Shown here in pieces: positions 35,516 through 46,885 of a stretch of DNA of 64,000 nt. The notes below the pieces were generated by a model, which was not told the DNA's origin, ran no database searches, and saw nothing but the letters and a program-made list of their open reading frames with translations. Every line of letters starts with the position of its first letter. The stretch's first letter is position 1. The stretch comes from Chytridium lagenaria. Its lineage: Eukaryota; Chytridiomycota; Chytridiomycetes; Chytridiales; Chytridiaceae. The position numbers were made by a program, and so were the translations under genes. The DNA is taken from contig JAHLKC010000049.1 of NCBI GenBank assembly GCA_025449115.1, positions 182,090-246,089 of the forward strand, given 5' to 3'.

Positions 35516-36004
35516 TTAAGCATCAGCCGCGGGGGGGTCAACGGGCGCTGCCTCAGCGGGAGCAGCCTCCTCCTCAGCAGGCGCAGCCTCGTCCTCAACA
35601 GGTGCAGACTCAGCAGGAGCAACGGCCGCCTCCTCCTCAACAGCAGCCGCAGCAGGGGTTTCCTCAGCAGGAGCACTCTCAGCGGCCGCCTCAGCGGGGG
35701 CCGCTTCTTCAGCAACAGCAGGTTCAGCAGCAGCCGCCTCCTCAACAGGTGTAGACTCCGCAACGTGTTCAGAAGCAACGGGTTCCTCAGCAATAGGCTC
35801 TGCAGGTGTAGCTTCGGCCTCCTTTCCACCTTCCTCTACGACAATGGTGGCTTCCACGACGACGGGGTCTGGTGAGGCTGCAGGGGTAGCGTCTGGTGCA
35901 GGTGCGGCGGCAGCGGCGGGAGGTGCGGAAGGAGTTGAGTCGACGGGTTTCACGGGTTCGGTGTTCTCGACGGCCGCTTCGGCTTTTGATGCTCCGCAGC
36001 CCAT
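35516..36004 (-). CDS. Small acidic Ala/Pro/Glu-rich protein with N-myristoylation and palmitoylation start
   Basis: An intron-free frame of 162 codons opens MGCGASKAEAAVENTEPV (ATG 36002-36004). Gly2 followed by Cys3 and Ser6 is the classic signal for N-myristoylation plus Cys3 palmitoylation, which would fix the protein to the cytoplasmic face of membranes. The rest is built of Ala, Pro, Glu and Val in imperfect repeats (EEAAPAEAA, APAEETPAAAA, EEEAAPAE) and lacks any folded domain. Net charge is strongly negative. Such proteins resemble the myristoylated scaffold or MARCKS-like class only in composition; no homology is claimed. A long open frame also exists on the opposite strand, an effect of the GC-rich repeats. 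The composition and clean start make the minus strand the better choice. Confidence 0.68.
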   Translation of the reverse strand: MGCGASKAEAAVENTEPVKPVDSTPSAPPAAAAAPAPDATPAASPDPVVVEATIVVEEGGKEAEATPAEPIAEEPVASEHVAESTPVEEAAAAEPAVAEEAAPAEAAAESAPAEETPAAAAVEEEAAVAPAESAPVEDEAAPAEEEAAPAEAAPVDPPAADA

Positions 36005-36604
36005 TTCAGCGTTTTCTGTTTCTTGTGTGTATGTGTGTGGTGTACGGTGGTTGGAGTGTCCTGCTGCGACGGGCAACGCTCTTTTTCTTTGCAAGGAAGT
36101 GAAACTTGGATTCTTTGGTGGTGAGGAGGAACAATGTTGGAGGGAATGATCGACAGACAAAGGGTGATTTTCGGATTTGCCTTTGGCCTGTTCTCATTTT
36201 CAAGCATTTTTGGATTGGAGGATTGCTTTTTTGTGTGATGATTGTTGAGAAGGGGATACGCGGTGTTCTAGATGGAAATGAAGTCTCGGTCACTTGTTTG
36301 CAAGTCCAGTGCGTTTCTGGTATTGGTGCGCATTCGTTCCTGGAGCCCGACGCGGTGAGAATGTTTCCAGTAATTACTTAAAGTAATCGGAAGCAAAAAT
36401 GGGTTGAGAAAGAACAGGGGGAGTAAGAAAGCAAACGCACCAATACCAGAATACACTTTATGACGTTGGCGTGTTACGCAGTATTTTTATGATAACGCCA
36501 TTGATAACGATGACAGGCAGAACATGTACCGATTTACATCAAAGATATTACAGAAGACTTGTTTATATAAAAAGATGAATAACCACAAAAATGAAGAAAC
36601 TTGA

Positions 36605-39273
36605 TCACCTCCTTCCCCGCCCTTTCGACGCTGACCTCTGCCCATTCCTCACCCTCGCCCCCCTCCCAACTTCATTCAAACTATACGACCCACTTCCCTC
36701 ATCCTCCGTCTCCCTCCGTCGTCCCCGTCCCCCCTTCCAAACCCTAACCCTTCCAATTGTTTCCAAAATCAACGCCCTCCATTCCTGTACAAGTGTGCTG
36801 TTAATCACAAAGATGAAAAAACACATGACGCCCGGGATCGAGATGACGGTCTCCATGGCGATGACGCGGAAGAAGGAAGGGATGGAGGAAGCAATTTTGG
36901 CGTGACAGGCGGATTGGTCTAGGGTTTCAGTTATGCAGATGAGCCAGGTTTCAAAGGGAGATTTGGAGAAGGTGAGTTGGGGAGTGATGAAGGAGTAGAT
37001 TTGTGGGATGTCGACGGCGTAGACGGTCTGTCAAAAAATCAGAAAGAAAAATCCAAATAAATAGAGTTGTTAGAATGAAACGATTTAACAGAAACGAATT
37101 GACAAAAAGAAAAGGAACTATAAATTTGACATTTGAAGCGAAAGAAAAGCGTTGAAAAGGGGATGCAAAAAGATAGATGATATGAAAAGCGCGCGGACAA
37201 AAGCAGAAACTAGATGAAAACAGAAATAGGTGATTCTTACCCAAACAATTAACAACACCGTTGTCACAGCCAATGCCATCATAATAATCCTTCCTTGCAC
37301 CGAAAACACTCCCACAATCTCAATCTCCTGCGTCTTCTGTGTCAAACCCGCTCCTGTGTTAAACGACGCCAAACTCCTCCCATCCCCATCCCCTCCTTCC
37401 CCACTCTGCCTCACGTCCAAACTCTGTCTAGCTAAATCCATCGACCCAAGTCGATACGCAGTCGCCCCCGTCGCCGCCCCAACGGTTTTGATCGACCCAA
37501 CGACGGCCGTGTACTCGAAAAACTCGGTCTCGGGGCATCGTAGTTTGGAGACACGGGATTCGTCACAAGGTCAAGGATTTCTTGTTTTGCTGGACGCCGT
37601 TTCCGGGACGCCCAAGCTATCCAGCTGGATGTGCAGAGATGGATGATGATGGCGGGCATGATGATGGTGGCGGCGGGGTAGAAGAGGAAGGCGTCGGAAC
37701 GGCGGGGGTCGACAAGGCAGTTAAAGCCGTGGGCGAAACGGACCGAGTCGGTGGAGATGACGGCAATGGAGAAGGAGGTAGGGATGCCCCAGCAGATGAT
37801 GTGGATGAGCCAGTAGTAGCGACCCATGACGGCGGAGCCCCAGACGGTTTGCTAGAAAATCAGAGAATTTATAAAATATTAAAGAGAATTGGGGGTTAGC
37901 GAAAATACAACAAGGGTGCAATGGAAGAGAAACGTGATGTATAGATATGATTGTAATTTTTAAAGTTTTTTCAAAAAGGCTATAAAATGAGGTGTATAGG
38001 AGGGAATACACTTACGAGATGCATGTTAAGGATTAACATAAACACCCATAGAAGAATGCTGAGGCCAAAGAAATTATACATGCTCCCTTGAATTGCACAC
38101 GCCATATTCGTACTCTGCGATGCTGTCACAACCAGCCCTGGTCCCGCTTTCCCAGCATACGCACAACTCAACTCCCTCCGATCCCCAAACACTGGCAATA
38201 TACTAATAATTTGAAAAGCCAGCACCGAAAAACTCGCAAACAACACCATAACTCTCGGATGTGTTCTCTTCTCAGGGAGTAGCAAATAACTCAGAAAAAC
38301 CGCTAATCCTAGAAACGTCGATATAATCCTTATTGGCCCCAAAACTTTAAACGCGGTCGTGAAGCTCTCTTTTGCGTAAAAGGCCTCCAACGACGGACAC
38401 CCTAAACAGCATCCCATCGAGTCAATGCATATACTTAGGTTTTGCTCTTTTTCGGTTAGGTTGTCGGGTTTTGGGACGAGTGGAGCAGGACATTGGGGTT
38501 TGCGGGCGGGGAGGAGTGCGGTGGAACCGTAGCAGTTTGGACGAATTATGGTGGAGTTTGCGGTGAGAGGGGGCTCGAGGATGGTAATGAGAGAGCAATC
38601 GAGGAGGTTGCTGGCGTATACGGTATTGGTGAGGGTGGGGGTGCAGGCGGAGAGAAAGTCTGTACATGAAGAGCTGCAGGGTTTTCGGAAAAAAAGTGTT
38701 CCTATTAAATTTATGTTAGAGTTAACGGATCATATAAAAAGTACTGGCAGAGTGGTATTTAGGAAGTTGAATGACCCCATAGCGTGACAGTATTAAAAAA
38801 CGACTCCGATAGATATGTTCCTACATTACGCCTTTGCCGAAAATTCGCCACACGCATGCCTTCAGCGATAGTTCGCACCACTTTTCTGCATATGTTCTTA
38901 CCATTCAACGTAACGCTACTCCCACAATCCTGAAAATAATTCGTACACAACCATCTCTGCCACGCATCCGCACATTTAGGATCAAACGCCCTGATCGCCC
39001 GAAAGTAATCCGAGTTGACCTGTTTCTCCAAAAAGGATTCCGTTGCTGACGACTGGGTTGATACAACTGTCCAATTGACTTGAGCGGAACAGACGCTGCC
39101 TTTGTATGGTGTACAGGTGTCTAGCTTAAAGTTAGAGGTAAAAGGTGGTGGTGGGTACCTTGTGAGAGGACTGTGGGGGTGAGGAATGCGATCGCGAGGA
39201 GGGTGGAGAGTCTAGTAGAGTGTGGATTAGAGATGAAGTGAAGGATGTGCATATTCTGCACAGTTGCGCGCAT
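36605..39273 (-). CDS. Frizzled-like seven-transmembrane receptor with cysteine-rich ectodomain
   Basis: The start MRATVQNMHILHFISNPHST (ATG 39271-39273) leads a signal peptide (LSTLLAIAFLTPTVLSQ). The ectodomain has CTPYKGSVC-like and ADAWQRWLCTNYFQDCG with further Cys (NGKNICRKV), the spacing seen in Frizzled/FRIZZLED-like CRDs of fungi and amoebae. The 7TM part: IRIISTFLGLAVFLSYLLLP, then RVMVLFASFSVLAFQIISI, a STNMACAIQGSMYNFFGLS block (Cys in the third segment), LLWVFMLILNMHL, YYWLIHIICWGIPTSFSIAV, FLFYPAATIIMPAIIIHLCT, IMMALAVTTVLLIVW and VISIPGVMCFFIFVINSTLV. The C-terminal tail is basic (GGRGRRRETEDEGSGSYS). Several introns and at least two frame changes (near 37560 and 38520). Ligand and coupling are unknown. 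Wnt is not expected in fungi. Confidence 0.7.
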
Positions 39274-39868
39274 ACCTCATCCTCCCTCGACTCCGTTTCC
39301 CCATAAAGAAAAGGTCTCTTCGCCAGATAGACAGAAGGTCAATACGATGATCGGCCGTCAGTCGATAGTGAATGAGTTTAAAGGTGGGCGGTTGATGCCC
39401 CCGTCCGTTCCTTCCTCGTTGGCACTTGACGGACGTAGGACGGCGTATGTGTTTTGTATTTTTCCGTTAAGCCCTTTTTGCGGCACTTTTTTGAAGGTGT
39501 GCCATGCGAGCTACGGTCATGGTCGTTCCATTGATTCTAGAAGGAAATTTTTGCAAGGTGGAACGAGATTTACATTTTTGTCAGGACTCGTCTCGCGCAT
39601 TTTGGAGGAACAAGCAGTTATGGAAAAATATATATAAAAATGAAATAACAGGAAAGATAAATTATGGGATTATTTTTCGCGTTAAGACATATCGGAAAAT
39701 TATTAACGCGGTTCTTCTTTCTCTATTTGATACATTGAGTAAACGAAAAAGTGTCTCAAGAGTCTTGGTGTGGTGGTAGTGGCATCTTTCATGAGAAAAG
39801 TACTTTTAAAAACGTGTAAATGAACGTCGACAAGTGAGGAAAGACCAAGACAAACAAATAGTCATCTT
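39274..39868. other. Intergenic: 5' of Frizzled-like gene, 3' of PNS1
   Basis: No gene recognised. A frame at 39504-39779 lacks any motif. The CAG/CTG-like run at 39880-39905 belongs to the poly-Gln tail of the next gene. Confidence 0.35.
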
Positions 39869-42066
39869 CTAGTAGTACTGCTGCTGCTGTTGCTGCTGCT
39901 GAGGTGGTGGCGGCTGTTGGTAAACCTGAACAGAAGACTGAGCCCCCCACTGAATCTCTGGCCAGGTCGCATACAGCCTCGCAAAGAGCTCTGGTTGCTG
40001 ACGAGCAAGTGTAGCAGGATCCTCAGCCAAGCAAACGTACGTGCTATGTGCAAAATGTAAAATGTGAGAATGAGTTTCACGATAGAGAAACGTATGTCGA
40101 GAAGAATGACTCACGTTGCAACACCAGACGTAACAACTTCTGCCAGTATCAAAAACAGCCACACCCCAATAACAAAAGATATCATGCACACTACCGCATA
40201 ATTAATCGTCGTCTCACTAATATCCGGCGAAATCTTTACATAAAGGAACCCCACAAAAGCACACATCAACCCCCCAAAATCCCTCCAATTCCCAACACAT
40301 TCCCAATCAAACTATCATTCACAACAGCCTCCAACCCTCGAGCTTTCACAAGTCTCCAAGTGTCTCTGGCGGCGACGCAGTAAGACTTCCCATAAATTGC
40401 TACCTGCGTGTACGCGTATTTGTTAAAATACTCGAGAATATCTTGAATACAGGAGAGTATGCACGAGAGGCATGTTGAGAGAAGACAGCAGAGGATGTTG
40501 CCGTTTTGAGCAGAGTCGGCACGGGATTGGTCGGCTACGGCGCGGAGGGTTGCGATGAGCGCCACAAGGAGCGAACCGAAACAGATGGGGCCGAAAGAGG
40601 TTGTGAGGGCGCGTCGAGTGGATTTGAGGGTGATGTGGGTGTCGGGGACGGATATTTTTTTCGAGTTGGGGAGGGTGACGCCCGTAAAATAGACCTAAAA
40701 AGGTTTGTTAATGCTTAACATTTTTGTATAGTAAAACGTACTGTTGCAAAGGTACCAGATACGGAGACATGGATGGTGTTTCGGATAACTTCCATAGTCC
40801 AGTACAAGATAAACCTAAAGCATAGGCTTTAATTACAGCCGCAACAATAGAAAAAGCAGCAAAAACTACAGATACCGATTTAAAAATAAGGTACTTACAG
40901 CAAAGTAATTAGAACCCCATACGTCGCCCTGTCCATTCCCACCCATTTTCAACCTCTGTCCAACCCCTACCATTGTCGCAATCCACACCACGGAATACCC
41001 GCAACTCACCACCAACCCCACAATACCACCACAACTGTCCCACTAAACTGCGCAACAATTCTCGCCGTTGTCTCAAGCATGACTTTAGCGAATGGGATTC
41101 GTCGACGAATTAAGAAGTAGTTGACGGCAAAGAGGACGCAAAAGATACCCCAGATGATTCCAGCTACATAGATGCGGAGGAACATGTAGTAGACGGTGAT
41201 GAGGAGAAGAATGAGGAAGGAGAGCCAGTAGGTGATGTGAATGAGGGGTCCGGCGATGCTTTTTTTTTTGTGATGAGTGAAAGCATATTCTAAATTTAGA
41301 ATATGGACGCGATGATGGAACATAGCAAAATATCACAAATGACATTGCACTCACAGTATCATTAGCACAAAATATCCCAAAGAAAACGCACACCCAACAC
41401 CCACAGCCGCCCCAACAACCCCGCCAATATCGCGTCCAGTGATCGTGAAATCATTCGTGTCACTTGTTCCATTCATACGCCTCGTCGAGTTGAACGACGA
41501 CGAAGAGTTGAAAGACGTCGAAGAGTTGAAAGAATATGAATTGGAAAACGACGAAGAATTGTTTGGATTGTTGATCGACTTGATGGTTTCAGGAATGCCA
41601 ATGGCCGCCGCGACTCCGAAAACGACGTTGACAAAAATAAAAAGGAGGGTCGCCCATACGTCCTGTTATATTTGCATAGTAATTTATATAAGCTTTGCAT
41701 AAACGTATTTCAAGAATGGATCGTAAACTGATCATCGCAGTTTCCATTGCAAACGCTTTACTCACCTCAAATTTCGGCCTTGACACCACCACCGGCGGGT
41801 TCGACGGTGGCAAGTTGTCATACTTGTGTTCACCTGCTTCCAGCCCCGGAGATGGTGGAGGAGGGTAGGAAGTTGGGCTCACATTCCCACCTGCGAAGTA
41901 GGCTTGCTGACCGTATTGAGGTGGGTTCCCCGGAGGTTGTCTTATTTAATCAGTGTTGTTGAAAGAAGGGCTTTAGCGGAGATAAAGTACGACGATGGGA
42001 GTAAAGTGGAGTGGGAGAAGAGTTGGAGTGGAGCCGAGGATGCCGCCCTTACCCGTAGCCCGACAT
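39869..42066 (-). CDS. PNS1: PNS1/SLC44 choline transporter-like protein
   Basis: Multipass plasma-membrane protein of the CTL family. The first exon is tiny: MSGYG, then intron from gtaagg at about 42052. The cytosolic Pro/Tyr-rich N-terminus (QPPGNPPQYGQQAYFAGG; TSYPPPPSPGLEAGEHKYDN) precedes FEVSK and about ten hydrophobic segments: LLFIFVNVVFGVAAAIG, VVGAAVGVGCAFSLGYFVLM, LIHITYWLSFLILLLITVYY, GIIWGIFCVLFAVNYF and SGTVVVVLWG. The signature region is VYFLFSLYWTMEVIRNTIHV, then SVSGTFATVYF, RALTTSFGPICFGSLLVALI, SCIQDILEYFNKYAYTQVAI, YGKSYCVAARDTWRLVKARG and NYAVVCMISFVIGVWLFLIL. The Cys/Asn/Tyr block FNKYAYTQVAIYG is highly diagnostic. The C-terminus is a poly-Gln tail ending QQQQYY. An N-glycosylated Asn/Ser-rich luminal loop (NSSSFSNSYSFNSST) lies between the first two segments. 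Confidence 0.9.
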
Positions 42067-42824
42067 GACGATGATGCGTTGATGGTTGAATCGATTCCAA
42101 CTTCCAAAGAATTGTCAGGTTATGTTTTCAACGTGTCAAAATAAAATAAAGTTTTGTGTTGCTGCCCAGCTAAAACTAGGAGTCATTGGATCTGCTACAC
42201 ACGGTATCGAGGTGAACGTCCATTGCACTAAGACGGGTGGAGGGAATTGTTGTGGGTCCCGAGATCACTCTTCGATATATATACTCTTGCTACCTACATA
42301 TGAAAAGAAGATTTCACAACATAGACATCCACTAAAGTTTCGCGTTTTCGTACTGCCAGGTTTAAATGTCCTCAGAATCAGCGTAGCTATGCGTTTGCAT
42401 TTGTTACATCGCGAACACTTCAACAGCTTTCACATTTTAGGGCAATGTGGAGGCGGAATTTGCAGATGTTGATATCCAAATGAAATTAACCTGTTATTTA
42501 TCAACCCTACTGCAGGCAAGAAGTAAACGCCCTGTGTGAGGTATTCAAATGAAACTACTAATGGCGACGGAGGGTAGGCGTATGGGTAGCAGCAAAAGAG
42601 ATTTCATGTTAAATGTAGAGTATCCTCTTGGAAGCCGCGTATTTCCATTCATAATCCCTATCTCCATCCTTATTCCTCCACTTCCCAGCCCTTTTAAAAA
42701 GAGTCCCCATAAAATAAAAAGCAAAAAAATATCAACCAACATCCCCTGCAAACCATGTACGATTCAAAAATGGTTCCTAAAACAGCATATACGCACAAAA
42801 CTAGAAAAAAATACAACAAAACAA
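42067..42824. other. Intergenic
   Basis: Region between the PNS1 start and the GLTP 3' end. Open frames here (for example 42086-42472) have no recognisable motif. Nothing supported. Confidence 0.35.
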
Positions 42825-43740
42825 TCACGACATCCCTTTTGCAAGTCCTTGTTGCTCAAAGAACGGGACAAGAACGGTCAGATTGTTTTCGAGTCCACCT
42901 AACCAGCCATTGAAGGCTTGGTCAAAGGTTGGGTCGGAGGCTCCTAGCTTGGCGTAGAAATCCTTGCGCGTGGGGCAGGCTTTCATGGCCATCTTGACAC
43001 AAAAAACTTGTAAGCAAACATCTGGGAAACAAGAGATGTGGCGGGTGGGAGGCGAACATTAAAAAACAACAGACTACTAACCGAAAAGATGGGCCGAACA
43101 AGAAAACTATGGAAAGGCGATAGAGTCTTCCCATAAGCCACATTAAACGAAACGCTCAATTCATCTGCAGGATTCTGAATGTTATGCCTTAAACCAATCG
43201 CCGTAAATTCGAGCGCTCGTTTAAGCCATAACATGGGTTCAGTGACAACCCATTTCTTCTCTGCTCTTTCGCTTAACACTATCTCCTGCAGTGTCCCGTA
43301 GGCGACGGGGTTGGTGAGGAACTTTGCGCGGATTTTCTGGGTTGGGTGGGTCAGTATTGTTGTGAGGGGTATATTGGATGGGTGGTGAGGAAAGAGAGCC
43401 AGGCTTTCCTTACCCCAACGTTTCCAGAGACATCAGACTTGATGACGCCGAGAGCGCTCCCAAGTTTATCTATTTCGAGAAGCAACGCATCAGAAAGTGG
43501 GAGAGGAGAGGTTTATCATGGCCAGCCTCCTCATGAATCCATCCATCCCACAACAACACACGCGCAGAAACTCCACAACCCCACCCCCCACCCCCATCCC
43601 CCCCATCGTCCATCACCACTAAACTCACCAAAGATTCCCACAATCCCTTCACATGCATCCAGGAACGTCGCAGTATCAATGTTCTGACCCTCCGACACAA
43701 GGTTGAACGGTTTGACTCCAGTGAAATACAGCTCGGCCAT
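42825..43740 (-). CDS. Glycolipid transfer protein (GLTP domain)
   Basis: Cytosolic carrier of glycosphingolipids between membranes. The start is MAELYFTGVKPFNL (ATG 43738-43740) with an alternative upstream start near 43776. Blocks are NIDTATFLDACEGIVGIFG (family: DTxxFLExxxxixpffD), DKLGSALGVIKSDVSGNVGK (lipid-head-group Asp and Lys), IRAKFLTNPVAYGTLQEIVL, EKKWVVTEPMLWLKRALEFT (the Trp that stacks on the sugar), AIGLRHNIQNPADELSVSFN and AYGKTLSPFHSFLVRPIFS (conserved His). The last exon is ACPTRKDFYAKLG and ends FFEQQGLAKGMS (TGA at 42825-42827). Length of about 200 aa is standard. One or two introns (43270-43330 and 43000-43080) and few or no indels. Confidence 0.88.
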
Positions 43741-44152
43741 CTTTTCTGAAAAACTCTCCAAGATTTGTTGCACCAAAACAAAAATACCAAAAATTCAGAA
43801 AACCTAATAGATACAGCAACCAAACACACTCGTCACGTTCGTCGCGTTCTCTGACGCTATATCGGAGGCTGATCGCAGTCGAATCGGGAATTCATGGTGG
43901 AGGTAGAGTTCCCTTATAATGACTCTAGTTTATTTTGTCTCTTTTTTTTGTTTCTATTCATCTGGAAATCCCCCCCATTCATGTCTAGCCTTTCCACATC
44001 AATCCCGACACCGTCCTCGCCATATCAACTCCATCTCCACCTTGACCTACATCCGGTGTCGCTTCCGTCCCCTCGACGCCCTACCTCCCCCTACCTGCAT
44101 CAGAGAATGCGATACAAGTCCCCCCTCCCTCCCAACCACACCATACACCACC

Positions 44153-45389
44153 ATGGCTGCGTCCTCCAAATCCTCTCCGATCAATCGTCGAAACAACCCT
44201 CCCGCTCCCTCCCCCTCCCATCATCGACGCCGTCGCGAAGCAACACCGGATCCCCGCCAACCGATTCAACGGTCGTAACGAAGAAAAAATCGCGGCCAGT
44301 GACCCCCCAGATCTGAAAGAGGTGTGCAGACTGTAATGGGAATGTAGGTTGAGGAAGAACGGGACGGCCCGACGCGGAAAAAATTCATGAAACGGTTGTG
44401 ACGAAAGGTAAAGTGCATTTTGGTGTCGAAAGCTAACCCCTCCTTTGTTCCTTAACAGGCCAAACTTACACGAACCGTCATCCCCTCCATCACCCTACGT
44501 CTATCTACCGTAACTCTACCCCTTCATCCAAAACACCACCCGTTTTTTGCAGACGGCAACAAACCATAAAGCCGTGCCTTTGAAATCCCTTGGACGAGAT
44601 GTCAACGTTGAGGGTAACCTCCCGTGGACCCTACTGCCATTCAATCCAAAGCGTCCATCAGTTCGGTTGATACTGTCAAGAATGCACCGGTAAAGGTGTC
44701 GTTGCCGAAATTGGCGTTGAGTGAACATGACCTGCAAGCGAAACTGGCAAACACGGAGGCGAGATGGAAGGTATAGAAATTATAATCGTTTTTTTCGTTG
44801 AGTTTATCGTCACATCTCTGCTTGCGGTGGAGGAGTCGTTTATTATTATTTCAAATTGCGAGGGGGGAGGATGTTGTGAGGAGGAAGCTGTGCCAATTAC
44901 AATTGTAAGGCTCACCATGTTTTTGCATATACAGGACCTCGAAGAAGCCCAAGCCGAACGTCGAAACCACCGCCGCCGTGGCCCCAAACCCACTCTCACC
45001 CACACCAAAAAAGAAGTTGACCCTGAAACCCTCAAACGTCGACTTCTCGAAAAAGAAGCCCTAGCCTCCACGAACCGTGCCCGAGAAATCACCAAACTCC
45101 AGACCAAGCTCGCGCGTCAAGACGAGCATCTACGACGTGTGCAGGAACGGAAACGGGCGCTTGGACGGTTGTCGAATGAGGATTTGAATTTGAGTTGGGG
45201 TGGAGAGGATGGGGAGGGGAAGGAGGGAAGGAGGATGTGGATTCGGGGAAGGGGAGTAGTGCGGTGAGTTTGAGTTTGGGGAGTCGGAGTGGGAGTGGGA
45301 GGAGTATGGGGACGAATGGGGAGATGGTGGATGACAGGAATGTTGTGCAGGTTGCGCCACTTCCTCAGAGGTATTCACTCGCGTTATGA
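44153..45389 (+). CDS. Basic coiled-coil protein of unknown function
   Basis: A likely start MAASSKSSPINRRNNPPAP (ATG 44153) opens a Ser/Pro/Arg-rich segment. After frame changes the middle reads AVPLKSLGRDVNVEGNLPWT, then VDTVKNAPVKVSLPKLALSE, then HDLQAKLANTEARW. A further exon (from about 44936) gives DLEEAQAERRNHRRRGPKPT, a strongly charged helix (DPETLKRRLLEKEALASTNR, then AREITKLQTKLARQDEHLRR) and VQERKRALGRLSNEDLNLS. The tail, after another shift, is Ser/Gly-rich and ends VVQVAPLPQRYSLAL at 45389. The helical part is predicted coiled coil. I recognise no family. It lies head-to-head with GLTP, with about 410 bp between starts. Confidence 0.42.
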
Positions 45390-46885
45390 ATTCCCTTTTA
45401 TAAAAAGAAAAAGAGTTTGCTTCTTTCCCACGTCTCTACATTTTTTCTTTCTCCCCTACTCTTTCCCTCTCCACAAAAGTCTGGGTGATTTATATTTTGT
45501 GAACGATAAAGCTCTTTCAACTCTCCATCCGTTTTATCTTGAAATTGTAGATGACCTCCTTTCTTTTTTGCTCTCACCATCTCTACTTTCTTCTAAAATC
45601 AATCACCTCTTTAATCTGTAATTCAAACTCGTACCCATAATGGTTTGTTGCCTCCTCTTGACCCCCTTTAAAACTGAAACGTAATCCTGTCTTTATAAAA
45701 TTCTCGCTGTACACTTTCTTTTAAAAATCCCCCTCCTCCCGCCCCCGGACTCCTTTTCGGTTCTCGAGTTTTTTTCTTGTTCTTTTTTAAAAGGCAACGT
45801 ATTCTACCGGTGGTGTTTTGGTTTTCCCCCGACTCATCTCCTTGATTTTTTGATGGATTGTATAACGAATAAACAATGAAATCGTGAAGTGTACTTTATA
45901 TTTCAGTTTACAGTTGAAATCGAGGGATGATTTGCAGTTTCTTTATACCGACGTCAATGGATAGACGGCTTTGACGGAAGAACGACATGCAGGTTTTTAG
46001 ACGACGTCAATGGATAGGCCATGACGTAGGGACGGTAGAGGTTTGGACCGAAAGTACGGAATATTTAGAAAAGCCGAGGTCAAATCGATGAATGAACGGG
46101 TTATGACGTAATAAGTGGAGGAGGAAAAAAGAACCGTCAAAAGGACCTTAACAGCGCTCATCTAGCAAAATGCTGCCCTACACCCTTCAAGTCATCCGTT
46201 GTACGCGCCATCGAAAAGATGCCGTTATTGTCGGATTGTTTTTTTTTAATTATTTTTGTTTTTTGGAACAGAGTTGGAAACGGGTCTTTGGGTATTCGAA
46301 AGTCTGACTTCACACAAAAAGAAGCGGTCGCTTTGCGTAAGCTTTTTTTAATAGCCAAAAAAGTTTATGAACAAAACGCAAGAATATCGTTCATTATAGC
46401 CCCTCTCCCTCAAGACCAAACTCGCTCATTCACTCACTCACCTACTCCACCACCACTGCACCACCACCTCCCAATTCACCCACTTCAAAGTCCAAGCAGA
46501 ATACAGACACACGCCCCCCCCCATCCCCCTTTCTCGTATTCACCCATTCACCCCCTCCGTCACCCATACGCAAACAAGGACCCTCTCCGGACTTTTCCGA
46601 ACAAGAAAAACAAACACAAACAGCCGGACTTTGAAAAACGGGTATTTTGATTTCAGCCAAAAATTATAATTGATGAGACTGGCTTTTGCAAAGCAGACAC
46701 GCCAGAAAATCGATCCGTTGTTGGGCTTGACCTTGCTTCCTCGTTTGACCCCAACTTGATTTTCTGTTCCGTGAGCGTCTGAGACCGTCACTGTTGATTT
46801 AAGGAGAAAAAAGGAAGCAACCGTCATTCGCTACTACACCTCAAAGGCATCGATCAACACCACATCACACCATCCCCCTCCAACC
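45390..46885. other. Long intergenic region upstream of DGAT2
   Basis: About 1.5 kb without a supported gene. It contains the TGACGT-type site cluster described separately (45951-46111), T-rich 3' sequence to about 45900, and a C-rich stretch (46500-46560) just before the DGAT2 leader. Frames such as 46219-46650 are long but lack motifs. Confidence 0.4.
45951..46111. promoter_or_regulatory. Cluster of four TGACGT/ACGTCA (CRE/ATF-like) sites
   Basis: ACGTCA at 45951-45956 and 46004-46009, both within the same repeated string GACGTCAATGGATAG-like. TGACGT at 46022-46027 and TGACGTAA at 46104-46111. Four bZIP-type sites in 160 bp, about 0.8 kb upstream of DGAT2. Function is inferred only from the site sequence. 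Confidence 0.35.

Noticed and set aside
35449..35754. Plus-strand Gln/Pro-rich protein
   Set aside because: It mirrors the Ala/Glu repeats of the minus-strand MGCGASK gene, which has a clean acylation start and a better composition.
46219..46650. 143-codon plus-strand frame upstream of DGAT2
   Set aside because: Pro/His-rich composition arises from C-rich leader sequence. No motif, and no start context or splice structure.
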